Shown here piece after piece: positions 43,998-52,690 of a stretch of DNA of 64,000 nucleotides. The notes under the pieces are model-generated. The model made no database searches, was not told the origin of the DNA, and saw only the letters and a list, made by a program, of their open reading frames with translations. Location: positions 3,658,001 to 3,722,000 of the forward strand of contig NZ_JACCBJ010000001.1 of assembly GCF_013408745.1 (NCBI RefSeq), given 5' to 3'. How positions within the stretch are numbered: position 1 is the first letter of the stretch; every line of letters starts with the position of its first letter. Origin of the DNA: Leifsonia soli (GTDB lineage: Bacteria; Actinomycetota; Actinomycetes; Actinomycetales; Microbacteriaceae). The position numbers and the translations under genes were made by a program.

Positions 43998-44090
43998 CGA
44001 GTTCGTCGTTGGGCGGCGTGCGCAGTGTGCTGAGACGAGGGCCGCGGTATCGGTCTGAAGCGGGCGGGGTCTCCGAGTGAGCGCGGGGGC

Positions 44091-44351
44091 TCAGGTCGAC
44101 CGGATCAGCACATAGCCGCGGCGTTTCGACTCTTGGAAGTTGTCGCGGAGCTCTCGACTGGTTAGCTCGGCGAGGCGAGGGCCACCTGGGATTATGCATC
44201 CACCTCGGCCGCCTTTGATGTATCCCGGCGGCGCGGTGGGGGAACATCGAAGTTCAGGCGGTACCTGCCTGCTGATCTCGACACAGATGTCGTGCAGATG
44301 TCCGGACGAGCATTCGACTTTCACGCTGACGTACCGATCGGGCTGGGGCAT
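44091..44351 (-). CDS. Hypothetical small protein, 86 aa
   Basis: Starts MPQPDRYVSVKVECSSGHLH behind AAAGGAAATGACG; an ATG six bases upstream is alternative. Cysteines (VECSSGHLHDICVEIS, ELRCSP, GGCIIPG) and glycine-rich GYIKGGRGGCIIPGG suggest a small metal- or disulfide-containing domain. It ends KRRGYVLIRST. No family recognised. Small genes on both sides share the same direction. Confidence 0.55.
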   Translation of the reverse strand: MPQPDRYVSVKVECSSGHLHDICVEISRQVPPELRCSPTAPPGYIKGGRGGCIIPGGPRLAELTSRELRDNFQESKRRGYVLIRST

Positions 44352-44445
44352 CGTCATTTCCTTTCTTTCTGGTTGAATTTGGCCTGGCGACCACTTCGTC
44401 ACTGTCTCCGGGGAATTCTTTCGAGCCAGTGTGCGGGGTCTTGCG

Positions 44446-45024
44446 TTACTGGTCCTTCGCTCCGAACAGCCGCTGGAACCGCTCGAACGCTGCCGGATCA
44501 AGGGCGAGCTGGATGTACAGCTTCTCCCGTTCGGTGGCAGCAAGCTGCAGCTGTTCCGAGTGGTTCGCGCGTTTCAGGATGGCCGTTTCGGCAAGTTTGG
44601 TGAGCGGGATCCCGAACGCACGGCGGAAGTCGAACCCGAGCAGTTGGAGGACGTTCGCTGTCTCGATGGACAGTAGTGGTTTCAGTGCGGTGAGGGACTT
44701 CCGCATCGTCTCGCCTTGGTCGCCGGGCATCTGGTCGACGAGGTCCTCGAGGAGGGGGAAGACGGTGTCGGTGATGTACTTCACGTCGCCAGCGTTCAGA
44801 CGCTGTGACACCAGCTCTGCCTGGTAGGACTGGGCGATTCGGGTGAGTTCGCTTTTGTCGGCGATGAGGTTGTTGATGATCTCTTCCAGGCCGGAGATTG
44901 CCTCATCCTTCTTCGCGGAGGCGCGAAGTGTTCGGACTTTGTCGGCGACGGCGGTGGCGGTGTTACGGGCTGCTGATTCGGCGAGTCGAACACCGAGTTC
45001 GATCACCTCTGATGTCACGTCCAC
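44446..45024 (-). CDS. Hypothetical helical protein, 192 aa
   Basis: A soluble, almost wholly alpha-helical protein (VIELGVRLAESAARNTATAV, LIADKSELTRIAQSYQAELV, LLGFDFRRAFGIPLTKLAET) without cysteines. GTG 45024 has AAGGAG nine bases upstream. No known family; the N-terminal pattern is reminiscent of small cytoplasmic adaptor proteins. It is preceded on the same strand by the DUF4352 lipoprotein gene. Confidence 0.6.
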   Translation of the reverse strand: MDVTSEVIELGVRLAESAARNTATAVADKVRTLRASAKKDEAISGLEEIINNLIADKSELTRIAQSYQAELVSQRLNAGDVKYITDTVFPLLEDLVDQMPGDQGETMRKSLTALKPLLSIETANVLQLLGFDFRRAFGIPLTKLAETAILKRANHSEQLQLAATEREKLYIQLALDPAAFERFQRLFGAKDQ

Positions 45025-45108
45025 GGTGAACTCCTTGCTTGGTTGACGGTTCTGACGGATGGGGCGAGGGCGGCGGCCGGTTCGGGTTTCGTCCGCCGCC
45101 CGGTCTGG

Positions 45109-45666
45109 TTACTGCAGTCGGATTTCCTTGCCGCCGCTGAACGCGTTGTCGGAGACGAGAACGCTGGTCGGCTGGGTGCCGGCGGGGACGTCGAAGAGGA
45201 TCGGACCGGTCAGGGTGTTGCCGGGGTTGATCGCAGCGACCCATGCCTGCTGGTTAGGGCTCGCGTAGAGAGAAGCGGTGGGGTCCGCGTCGTACGTTTT
45301 CCCCGTGGCGTCCTTCAACTTCACGTAGTTGGAGAGGAAGGTGGCGGCGCTGTTGCCTGCGTTGGCGATGGTGAAGTCAACCTCGATGTATGTGCCTTGG
45401 GCGGTCTGCGTGAGCGGTGCGGACCCGACGGTTGGGCCAGCGTCTTTCATGGCGGTGGCTGTGTAGGTGAATGTGCCCACCGTCAGCGGCGTGTTCAGGC
45501 CGACGCCGGCCGAGGTCGGCGCCGCGGCTGCCGAACGCGCCGGTTCGGTCGCTCCGCCGGAACCGCTGCCGGCGGCGCCGCCGGCGCTGCAACCGGTGAG
45601 TGTAAGTCCGGCGACGGCGACGGTCGCTGCGAGAATCGTGGTGGTGCGGGCAATGCTGCGGAGCAT
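45109..45666 (-). CDS. DUF4352-type lipoprotein, 185 aa
   Basis: A lipoprotein signal peptide ends in LTGC (about residue 26), followed by a Gly/Ser linker and an Ig-like DUF4352 domain: VGTFTYTATAMKDAGPTVGS, GTYIEVDFTIANAGNSAATF, YVKLKDATGKTYDADPTASL and LTGPILFDVPAGTQPTSVLV. Such domains sit on the outer face of the membrane. AGGAGG 8-9 bases before ATG 45666 fixes the start. Role unknown. Confidence 0.85.
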   Translation of the reverse strand: MLRSIARTTTILAATVAVAGLTLTGCSAGGAAGSGSGGATEPARSAAAAPTSAGVGLNTPLTVGTFTYTATAMKDAGPTVGSAPLTQTAQGTYIEVDFTIANAGNSAATFLSNYVKLKDATGKTYDADPTASLYASPNQQAWVAAINPGNTLTGPILFDVPAGTQPTSVLVSDNAFSGGKEIRLQ

Positions 45667-45837
45667 GCGGGGTTCCTCCTGGTGAATAGGGGCCGGGTTT
45701 CGGCTCCTACTCAGCACAGCGGACCTGCGGGCGCGTGCGGCACCACGGATCGGTCACTGTTGCATGTACGAAATGAGGGGTGACGCACAGACGAACGGCA
45801 GTGGGCCAGCGGTGTCAGTCGCCCATACGATCGGTGC

Positions 45838-47109
45838 ATGACCCTTCCCCCTCCGCGTGCTGACGGTTGGGCGGCACCGTCCGTTTCAGCCGCTCCTTCT
45901 CGGGCGCGCCGCGGCTGGGCGTTGACAGGCTCGATCTGCTTATCGGTGGTGTGCGCGCTGCTCGCCATCTCTGGTGCTGGTATCCACGGCACCGCCGAGT
46001 CCACGTTCCCGGCGCCGGTGAAGCTGCTGGCGAATGTGGGTGCGTTCGCGATGATCGGCGTGGCCGTGATGCTGGTGTGGCGTCACCGGTTCCCGGTGTT
46101 GGTGTCCGCATTGGCGATCGCAGGGACCGTCATGTTCCCTACCAGCCCGTTGACGGTGCTGGTCGCGGTAGCTGCGGTGACAGCTGCGACGTCGGGAGTC
46201 CGACGGTGGCTGTTTGTAGCGGGGACGTATCTCGCGGTCGTGGTGTCTTTGTCCTGGGATGTCGTCACTCATGCGTCTCTGCTCGCTGGTTTTGTGAACA
46301 ACCCCGGTGAGGGGACACCGGCACGGTTGGCTCTGTTCTGGGTCGTTCCCTTGCTCGCTGCGGTCGCGGCGACCCCGTTCGCCGCATTCGGGTTCGCGCG
46401 GCAGCTTCGCCGGGAGCGCGACGCCGCGCGGCTCACCACGGCGGAGGCGAACCGGAACGTGACCGTCCTTCATCAGGAGGTGTCCCGGGAGCGGGAACGG
46501 CAGGAGCTCGCCCGTGAGCTCCATGACACTTTGGCGGCGCGGCTGAGTTCTCTGTCGCTGCATGCAGGGGCGTTGGAGCTGACGGTGGACGGGACAGACC
46601 CTCGAGCTGCTGCGGCGGCGAAGGCGGTACGTGAAACAGCGCAGCTCTCCCTTGACGAGCTGCGCGATGTCGTCCACGCCCTCCGAAATCCGTCAGCGTC
46701 CACCCCCGGGTCTGGTCTAGGTGATCTCGGGAGCCTCATTGATGACGCGCTCCGCGATGGAGTCGACGTGCGAGCGCAGATCCTGGTGAACGACCCGTCG
46801 ACGTGCGACCCACATGTCGCTCACGCGTGTTACCGCATCGTTCAAGAGAGCATTTCGAATGTCCGCCGGCATGCGCCAGGTGTGGGGCTCCGTGTCGATG
46901 TCCGTGGCGGCCCGGACAGCGGAATCAGTATCACCGCGTCCAACTGGCTGATACCTGGTGTTGCCCCGACTTCGACCGGTGGCGGGCACGGGCTAACCGG
47001 TATGAGCGAACGTGTCGCACTCGTCGGCGGTTCTTTCCAGGCAGGGCCGACACCGGAAGGGACCTTTACCGTCCTCGCCTGGTTGCCTTGGTATCCCGTC
47101 GCCCGTTGA
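45838..47109 (+). CDS. Two-component sensor histidine kinase (NarL-type partner), 423 aa
   Basis: Four to six TM helices in the first 190 residues, then a coiled-coil and the HisKA_3 dimerisation domain with the phospho-acceptor H229 in RQELARELHDTLAARLSSLS, and a degenerate HATPase domain (VQESISNVRRHAPGVGLRVD, GGGHGLTGMSERVALVGGSF). It belongs to the short-loop kinases that pair with LuxR-type regulators. The ATG at 45838 has no ribosome site; a leaderless start is possible. The response regulator follows 39 bases later. The signal is unknown; the adjacent lipoprotein on the other strand may be a target. Confidence 0.9.
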   Translation: MTLPPPRADGWAAPSVSAAPSRARRGWALTGSICLSVVCALLAISGAGIHGTAESTFPAPVKLLANVGAFAMIGVAVMLVWRHRFPVLVSALAIAGTVMFPTSPLTVLVAVAAVTAATSGVRRWLFVAGTYLAVVVSLSWDVVTHASLLAGFVNNPGEGTPARLALFWVVPLLAAVAATPFAAFGFARQLRRERDAARLTTAEANRNVTVLHQEVSRERERQELARELHDTLAARLSSLSLHAGALELTVDGTDPRAAAAAKAVRETAQLSLDELRDVVHALRNPSASTPGSGLGDLGSLIDDALRDGVDVRAQILVNDPSTCDPHVAHACYRIVQESISNVRRHAPGVGLRVDVRGGPDSGISITASNWLIPGVAPTSTGGGHGLTGMSERVALVGGSFQAGPTPEGTFTVLAWLPWYPVAR

Positions 47110-47148
47110 CGCCGGGCCAGCGGGCGCACCGGCGGTAGACTCGCGCCT

Positions 47149-47805
47149 GTGACCGACCCGCGACCAATCCGTGTGCTGGTCGTCGACGATGACACGATGG
47201 CGGCGAACGGCATGATTTCGCTCCTCGAAACAGCTTCGGACGTCGAGGTTGTCGGCCGGTGCAGCGACGGCGACGAGGTCGGCGACGCTCTCGCACGGCT
47301 CCGCCCTGGCGTCGTCCTCTGCGACGTGCGGATGCCGCGGATGGACGGTGTCGCCGTCGTCCGCGAACACAAGGACGCCGGCCCGTCATTCCTGATGATG
47401 ACCGCGTTCGACGAAGACGGACGAGTGCTTGAAGCTGTGTCAGCGGGCGCTGCAGGGTTCATGCTCAAAGGAGACGACCCGAACCGGATCCTAGAAGCTG
47501 TCCGCCAGGTTGCCGCAGGTGACGCCGCGTTCTCGCCTCGTGCAGCGAAACAGCTGACGTTGTGGGTACGTGACTCCAATGCGTCCGAGAAGCGCCGCGA
47601 CGCCATCGAGAAGATGAACATGCTCACCGACCGGGAACGCGACTACGTGACCGCGTTGACCACCGGTGCGACAGACGCCGAACTCGGCCGACAATTCTTC
47701 GTCGCGGATTCGACGGTCAAATCCGCACTCGCAACCGTCCGCACGAAATGGGGTGTCGGGACGAGGACGGAACTTGCTGTAATCGCGGCGCGAGCTGAAC
47801 AGTAG
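47149..47805 (+). CDS. Two-component response regulator, NarL/FixJ family, 218 aa
   Basis: Receiver domain with D12-D14 pocket (VLVVDDDTMAANGM), phospho-acceptor D59 in VVLCDVRMPRMDGVAVV, and T/K residues in FLMMTAFDEDGRVLEAVSAG and GFMLKGDDPNRI. The C-terminal LuxR helix-turn-helix is LTDRERDYVTALTTGATDAE then QFFVADSTVKSALATVRTKW. It is the partner of the kinase just upstream. GTG start; TAGACT eight bases before it could be a -10 of a leaderless message within the operon. Confidence 0.92.
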   Translation: MTDPRPIRVLVVDDDTMAANGMISLLETASDVEVVGRCSDGDEVGDALARLRPGVVLCDVRMPRMDGVAVVREHKDAGPSFLMMTAFDEDGRVLEAVSAGAAGFMLKGDDPNRILEAVRQVAAGDAAFSPRAAKQLTLWVRDSNASEKRRDAIEKMNMLTDRERDYVTALTTGATDAELGRQFFVADSTVKSALATVRTKWGVGTRTELAVIAARAEQ

Positions 47806-47820
47806 CGCGGCACCCTCTAC

Positions 47821-48903
47821 TCAGAGGTACCCACGGTGGTCGAGAATCCTTCTGAGCGCCACCTCCGCCGCTTCCCGACATGGCATCACGGGGCTGGCGG
47901 CGCTTAGCCGGCGCCCCGCGTCGTCGACGTTGAAGAACTGCAGCGCCATTAGTTCAAAGTCGACGACCACCACTTGAACGTCGATCCCTGCGTAGTCCGC
48001 GGTGATGTCGATTATGTCGCCGAGTCTGTCGGCGGCGTAGGGCTGGCTGGCTTGCCTGGAACCGATCTTGGTTCGTCGCAGGCGTGGGCGATGGAGATTC
48101 CCGGCGTGGTTGAGGGTGCCGGCACGCCGGGACGTGAACGTGGTCTTTACCTCGTATGCGATCAACGTGTCGCCGAGCCAGGCGACGATGTCGAGATCTT
48201 GCCGTCCGTCGGTTCGTTCCATGCCGGCGTCACTCATCGTGATGATCTGCGCTCCGAGCTCCTTTCGCAGAAAGACGCTCACGGTTTCCTCGCCAAGCCC
48301 GCCGACCTGGTGGTCTGTGGCACCCCAAAGCTCTACTGTCAGTCGATCTTGCCCGCAGAGCGCCTCCTCGTCGTACCTGTTGCGGAACGTGCGGGTCTCC
48401 CGGCGGGTACGAGGCATAAGCCCAAGTTGGATGAATGCGGGGAAAGATGAGGTGTCGATGTAGGTCGGGAAAGCGAACATCAGCGCGTCAGCTGCTGAGA
48501 CAGCTCGGCGTTCGAACGCTCGATACTCACGTCCCTCTTTCGACCACCCGCGGTTCAGGGCGGTGTCCTGAGCGAACAGGTTCGGGCCGAAACCTCCGCC
48601 CCCGGTATAGGGCACGAAGTGCCCGCGGTCGAGCCTCCGAACGGAGCGATCAGTGAGCGGGTAGCCACGCTGATAGGAGACGTCGCGCGGCTCGACCGGG
48701 GTGCGCGGACTGCCGACTGCGAGGACAGTCCTGTCCACACCGGGATTCGCGTCGAAGAGGAACTCGACGTCGTTGTCGGTGAACACGGTCAACTCTGCAT
48801 CCGGCCACTGGGATCTGTAAGCGTCGGCGGCAAGATCAATCAGCGAAGCCTGAGGTTCTGAGCCTTCCGGCAGGGGAAGGGCGAGAATGTCGGGCCTGGG
48901 CAT
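47821..48903 (-). CDS. Protein combining a DRGH-type nuclease domain and a PD-(D/E)XK-like domain, 360 aa
   Basis: Two nuclease signatures are visible. Residues about 70-165 resemble DNA/RNA non-specific endonucleases: DRGH at 92-95 (RRLDRGHFVPYT), the metal-binding asparagine in GPNLFAQDTALNRGW and the acidic GREYRAFERR helix. Residues about 230-300 have D-x-D then EVK (QDLDIVAW, IAYEVKTT) followed by GSRQASQPYAADRLGDI, a restriction-endonuclease-like core. There is no signal peptide or TM and no obvious immunity gene. It could be a defence or toxin nuclease. ATG 48903 has GGAG upstream. It converges with the response-regulator gene. Confidence 0.65.
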   Translation of the reverse strand: MPRPDILALPLPEGSEPQASLIDLAADAYRSQWPDAELTVFTDNDVEFLFDANPGVDRTVLAVGSPRTPVEPRDVSYQRGYPLTDRSVRRLDRGHFVPYTGGGGFGPNLFAQDTALNRGWSKEGREYRAFERRAVSAADALMFAFPTYIDTSSFPAFIQLGLMPRTRRETRTFRNRYDEEALCGQDRLTVELWGATDHQVGGLGEETVSVFLRKELGAQIITMSDAGMERTDGRQDLDIVAWLGDTLIAYEVKTTFTSRRAGTLNHAGNLHRPRLRRTKIGSRQASQPYAADRLGDIIDITADYAGIDVQVVVVDFELMALQFFNVDDAGRRLSAASPVMPCREAAEVALRRILDHRGYL

Positions 48904-49275
48904 CCGCACTCCGATCGACGGTGATGCGCAGCACTCTAGCCGTGGCGCCGCAGGGGGAGGCAACGGCGTACGAGCGGGCGGCCCGTCAAAGGCGAACAGT
49001 TTGCCGACCAGAGACGCGGTCCCCGAGAAACGCCAAGAGGCCCCGGTCGATGGGTGTGACCGGGCCTCTCGTTCACCCGATGGGCGGGGGACCGCACCGG
49101 GCACCAGCGGCTTTGGGCCTAGCCGCTGAAACTGCTGTCACCAAAACTGGTGGCGCGTTCACGCGCCGTCCACGATTCGGCGCGCAACGCGATTGATAGT
49201 AGCGTCGGTGGCGGATAAACGGAACCATATCGTCCGGTTCGCTTTGGTCCGCTCAGGACCCAAATCGCCTTGGTC
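48904..49275. other. Intergenic region, no gene recognised
   Basis: About 370 bases between two minus-strand genes. CGGACGATATGGTTCC on the minus strand (49221-49236) resembles the TGGACG..ATAGTTCC element of the sigma genes at 13 of 16 positions. A small hairpin GGCGCG-ttca-CGCGCC is at about 49151-49166. Confidence 0.4.
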
Positions 49276-50022
49276 TCAGATGGCAAGTCCTGCGCCGCCG
49301 GACACTACGATCTCCTGCCCGGTGACGTAAGCGGCGTCATCAGAGGCCAAGTAAGCGACGGTTCCGGCGACGTCCTCGGGTCGGCCCAGCCGGCCGAACG
49401 GGTTGCTGTCAGCCATCGCCGCAAGCGCACCCTCAACATCGTCGAACGCCTGGCCGACCCCGGCTCGAGTCATCGGGGTGTCAGTCATGCCCGGGCTGAC
49501 CGCGTTGATCCGGATGTGGCGGGGTGCGAGCTCCAGCGCGAGGGTCGGAATCATCCCGAGGATCGCAGCGTGCGAACCAGCCGCGATCACGTTACCTGTC
49601 AGGCTTCGGGTTGCCCCGATGCCGACAGTGACGATGACCGACCCTCCGTCGGTCAGCAGCGGCAGCGCCTTCACCAGGGTGTAGAAGACGCACTTCGTGT
49701 TCACGTCGAACACCTCGTCGTACGCAGCCTCGTCCCACGTGTCGAGGCTCATCGGCCGGTTGGTGCCAGCGTTCAAGAACAGCGTCGTCAAATGCCCGAA
49801 CTCAGCACCAACCTCCGCCACCACCCGGTCGATGTCGGTAAGTGAACGGGCGTTCGCCTGAAGGACGAGGATCTCCTCCGGCAGTTCCTGTCGTGCCCGC
49901 GCGACGCTTTCATCCCGCTGCCCAGTAATGGCAACCCGGTAACCGCGCTCATGCAGGGAGAGTGCGGTGGCCCTGCCGATTCCGCTGGTCCCGCCAGTGA
50001 TCAGGGCTGTACGTGCCGACAT
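49276..50022 (-). CDS. SDR-family protein lacking the YxxxK catalytic motif, 248 aa
   Basis: A classical short-chain dehydrogenase scaffold: TGGTSGIGRATALSLHERG (cofactor loop), LFLNAGTNRP (NAG motif), RINAVSPGMTDTPMTRAG and the C-terminal DDAAYVTGQEIVVSGGAG. At the active site the usual Y-x-x-x-K is replaced: the aligned segment VIAAGSHAAILGM has A and H at the tyrosine and lysine positions. It is therefore either non-catalytic or uses another chemistry. ATG 50022 follows TTGGAGTGAATGCC. The neighbours give no pathway. Confidence 0.8.
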   Translation of the reverse strand: MSARTALITGGTSGIGRATALSLHERGYRVAITGQRDESVARARQELPEEILVLQANARSLTDIDRVVAEVGAEFGHLTTLFLNAGTNRPMSLDTWDEAAYDEVFDVNTKCVFYTLVKALPLLTDGGSVIVTVGIGATRSLTGNVIAAGSHAAILGMIPTLALELAPRHIRINAVSPGMTDTPMTRAGVGQAFDDVEGALAAMADSNPFGRLGRPEDVAGTVAYLASDDAAYVTGQEIVVSGGAGLAI

Positions 50023-50385
50023 GGCATTCACTCCAAAATTGTGTTCGTTGATGCCGCGCCCGTGGTGACCTGCGGCGACAGGGTAGAGGCCCGCCACCGG
50101 CGAGACCATGCCTTATAGGCGTCTAAGACCGACGGAAGATTACTTTGGAGCGGATGGTGCACTCCCGCGAATCTGTGGGAACGACTAACCGCGCGTGGCG
50201 GCCGAGTCAATGGGCCGCTCGTGGGCGAGATAGCCGTCCTGACGAGCGGTCATCCGCCCGGGCGGAAGAACACGAAATCATGCCGGTCGGGTAAGAAGCA
50301 CTCGCAGTGCGGCGCTACTGGGAGGTACCCAATCAAATGAGCCGGGTAAGCGATCGAGCCGGGAACCACAAGGAGACACCAACAC
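50023..50385. other. Divergent intergenic region
   Basis: About 360 bases between the SDR gene and the DM13 operon. It should hold both promoters. I see no clear operator or further gene. Confidence 0.4.
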
Positions 50386-50817
50386 ATGCGCAAGACACTC
50401 GCCCTCGCAGCGGCCGTCGTGGCCCTGACCGCCGGACTCACGGCCTGCTCGGGCTCGGACGGCTCGACCTCTTCGGATCCCGCAACCACCTCGGCTGCGT
50501 CTTCGAGCTCCACCGCGACGCTCACCGGCACATTCTCCGGCCTCAACGGCAAGAAGGTTGCCGGCACGGTCATGATCAGCGGCGACACGATCAGGCTCTC
50601 CGGGTTCTCTTCAGATGAGGGCCCGGACCTGCACCTCTACCTCACGAACGGCACCGATGAGTCAGCAGTCGCTGCCGGCAAAGAGATCATGAGCGTCGCC
50701 CACGACAAGGCCGACCAGACTTTCTCGCTCAAGGGCATCGACGTGTCGCGGTACGCGAACGTCGTCGTGCACTGCGACAAGGCCAAGGCGACCTTCGGCG
50801 CCGCCTCCCTCTCATGA
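50386..50817 (+). CDS. DM13-domain lipoprotein, 143 aa
   Basis: Signal peptide with lipobox LTAC (about residue 21), a Ser/Thr linker, then the DM13 domain: TGTFSGLNGKKVAGTVMISG, IRLSGFSSDEGPDLHLYLTN and the conserved cysteine in VVVHCDKAKATFGAA. DM13 domains are predicted to be cytochrome-like redox domains with an active cysteine. AAGGAG precedes the ATG. The stop overlaps the DoxX gene by four bases (ATGA), indicating a joint redox function at the membrane. Confidence 0.88.
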   Translation: MRKTLALAAAVVALTAGLTACSGSDGSTSSDPATTSAASSSSTATLTGTFSGLNGKKVAGTVMISGDTIRLSGFSSDEGPDLHLYLTNGTDESAVAAGKEIMSVAHDKADQTFSLKGIDVSRYANVVVHCDKAKATFGAASLS

Positions 50818-51314
50818 CCGTAAGCCGGACTTCTGCGGCCCTCTCCGTCCCGTCCTTCGTTGTCGGGGCGGCGAGGGTCGCCCTCGGCGCGCTTTGGCTG
50901 ATGGAGGGAGCGCTAAAGTACCGCGCCGGTTTCGGGTGGGCAGACATCGGCTTCGTAATCCAGGGTGCAGCCACGAACTCGCGTGTCCCGGGTTACTTCG
51001 CGCTCTTCGCGGACACCGTTATGCGGCCCCTGCATGGGTTCTTCGGGTTTGCGACGCCGCTGCTGGAGACAGCTCTCGGTATCGCGCTCGTCCTCGGCGT
51101 ACTTACGCGTGCATCCGCCTTCATCTCCGTGTTGACGTTGCTGCTGTACTGGTCGGCAGATCAGCTCATCTGGGAATACCCGGTGATGGTCGCACTGTCG
51201 GTGGTCGTCATCGCCTGGCCGGTCGCTGCTCGCGCCCTCTCAATCTCGGCCATCGCCGAGCGCCGGCTTTCCAGGCTGAGCTCGGCGCCCGCACCGGTGC
51301 GCGTCTGGTTCTGA
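50814..51314 (+). CDS. DoxX/TQO-small-subunit-like membrane protein, 166 aa
   Basis: Four TM helices with DoxX features: ARVALGALWLMEGALKYRAG near the N-terminus, PLHGFFGFATPLLETALGIA and LGVLTRASAFISVLTLLLYW. DoxX-type proteins are quinone-linked redox subunits in the membrane. It is co-translated with the DM13 lipoprotein, which would face the outside, and is followed after 22 bases by a cation exchanger, so the three genes form an operon. Confidence 0.85.
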   Translation: MTVSRTSAALSVPSFVVGAARVALGALWLMEGALKYRAGFGWADIGFVIQGAATNSRVPGYFALFADTVMRPLHGFFGFATPLLETALGIALVLGVLTRASAFISVLTLLLYWSADQLIWEYPVMVALSVVVIAWPVAARALSISAIAERRLSRLSSAPAPVRVWF

Positions 51315-51336
51315 ACGGCGAAAACAGACCTCGCAC

Positions 51337-52404
51337 ATGGCGTCGCTACCGTTCTGGCTGCTGATTCTGATCTTCATCGTCGCGGTCGGCGCGATCTGGG
51401 TCGCGGGAATCCAACTCAGCCGTTACACCGACGTTCTCGCCGAGCGGTTTCACTTCGGAGCGGCGTTTGGGGGACTCATTCTCCTCGCCATCGCAACCAA
51501 TCTTCCTGAACTGGCGATTACCGTGAGCGCCGCGAGCCAAGGAAATCTCTCGATCGCTGTCGGAAATATCCTTGGCGGTGTCGCAATCCAGACCGTGGTC
51601 CTTGCGCTCCTGGACCTTATCGGGGTGCGCGGGGTGAAGTCTCTGACCTATCGCGCCGGCTCCTTGGCGCTGATCGTCGAGGCTGGTCTGGTTATTGCGG
51701 TCCTCTCTGTGGTGATCGCTGGGAGTCAAATGCCGCCGGGTCTGATCTTCTTTCGACTGACGCCGGATACCGTGCTGATAGCGGCGATATGGGTAGCCGG
51801 TCTGGTTCTTGTAAGGCGAGCAGGGAATGGCATGTCGTGGTACGACGGCGGACAAGCCCCTGATTCCCAACCGGAACCGATGGGACATAGTCGAGTCATT
51901 CAGGAAGAGATGGCGACGTCGGCGGGAACCAGCACGGCCAAAGCTTTGACCGCTTTTCTCATTGCTGCCCTCATTACTCTGCTGGCGGGTGTCGCGCTCG
52001 AGCGCAGCGGGAGCGTCATCGCGGACCGGGCCGGGCTCTCGGGTATCTTCTTCGGCGCTACAGTGCTGGCGCTCGCCACCGCACTTCCCGAAATCTCAAC
52101 CGGACTTGCTGCAATCAGAATGGGCGACTACAAACTCGCAGTCAGCGATATTTTCGGCGGCAACGCCTTCCTGCCCGTTCTCTTTCTCGTCGCAACGGTC
52201 ATTTCCGGTCAAGCCGTTCTTCCCGAAGCTCAAGCCGCTGACATCTACCTCACCGCGCTCGGGATCCTTCTTACCCTCGTCTTCCTTCTTGGGATCGCTT
52301 TCCGTCCCCAACGAAAGATCCTTGGAATGGGAATCGACTCCGTCTTCGTTTTCGTCCTCTACGTCGTTGGTACGGCAGGACTGCTTGTCGTCAGTGACTT
52401 CTGA
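51337..52404 (+). CDS. Ca2+/Na+:cation exchanger family protein, 355 aa
   Basis: Ten to eleven TM helices arranged as two inverted repeats. The alpha-repeats are readable: FGGLILLAIATNLPELAITV followed by GNILGGVAIQT in the first half, and GATVLALATALPEISTGLAA then SDIFGGNAFLPVLFL in the second. These glutamates and asparagines bind the cation. A cytoplasmic loop (DGGQAPDSQPEPMGHSRVIQ) separates the halves. The start ATG 51337 lacks a strong ribosome site. It would export Ca2+ or a similar ion; the link with DM13-DoxX is unexplained. Confidence 0.85.
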   Translation: MASLPFWLLILIFIVAVGAIWVAGIQLSRYTDVLAERFHFGAAFGGLILLAIATNLPELAITVSAASQGNLSIAVGNILGGVAIQTVVLALLDLIGVRGVKSLTYRAGSLALIVEAGLVIAVLSVVIAGSQMPPGLIFFRLTPDTVLIAAIWVAGLVLVRRAGNGMSWYDGGQAPDSQPEPMGHSRVIQEEMATSAGTSTAKALTAFLIAALITLLAGVALERSGSVIADRAGLSGIFFGATVLALATALPEISTGLAAIRMGDYKLAVSDIFGGNAFLPVLFLVATVISGQAVLPEAQAADIYLTALGILLTLVFLLGIAFRPQRKILGMGIDSVFVFVLYVVGTAGLLVVSDF

Positions 52405-52690
52405 CAGTTGCCCGGGCGTGTCTCGAAGCGCATTGAGTTGGCAGGCGCGCTGTCACCTTTAGTCGAATAGGTGGTGAGCCGCACTCTCCAGAACGTATAG
52501 AACTTTTGGACCTGTTGTTGCCGTCACAACGACGCAAGCCTGGCGTTATGGGCCGCCGACTTCGCGAGCCAGGGCGCTCAAGAAGAACCCGCAACCTATC
52601 GATTTTCAGCGGCCCGTTGTGCGGTCGCGATCGCGGGCATGCGCCGGCTCTGAAGGGTCATCGCGATAGCAAGTTGCCAAGTGCTGCCTG

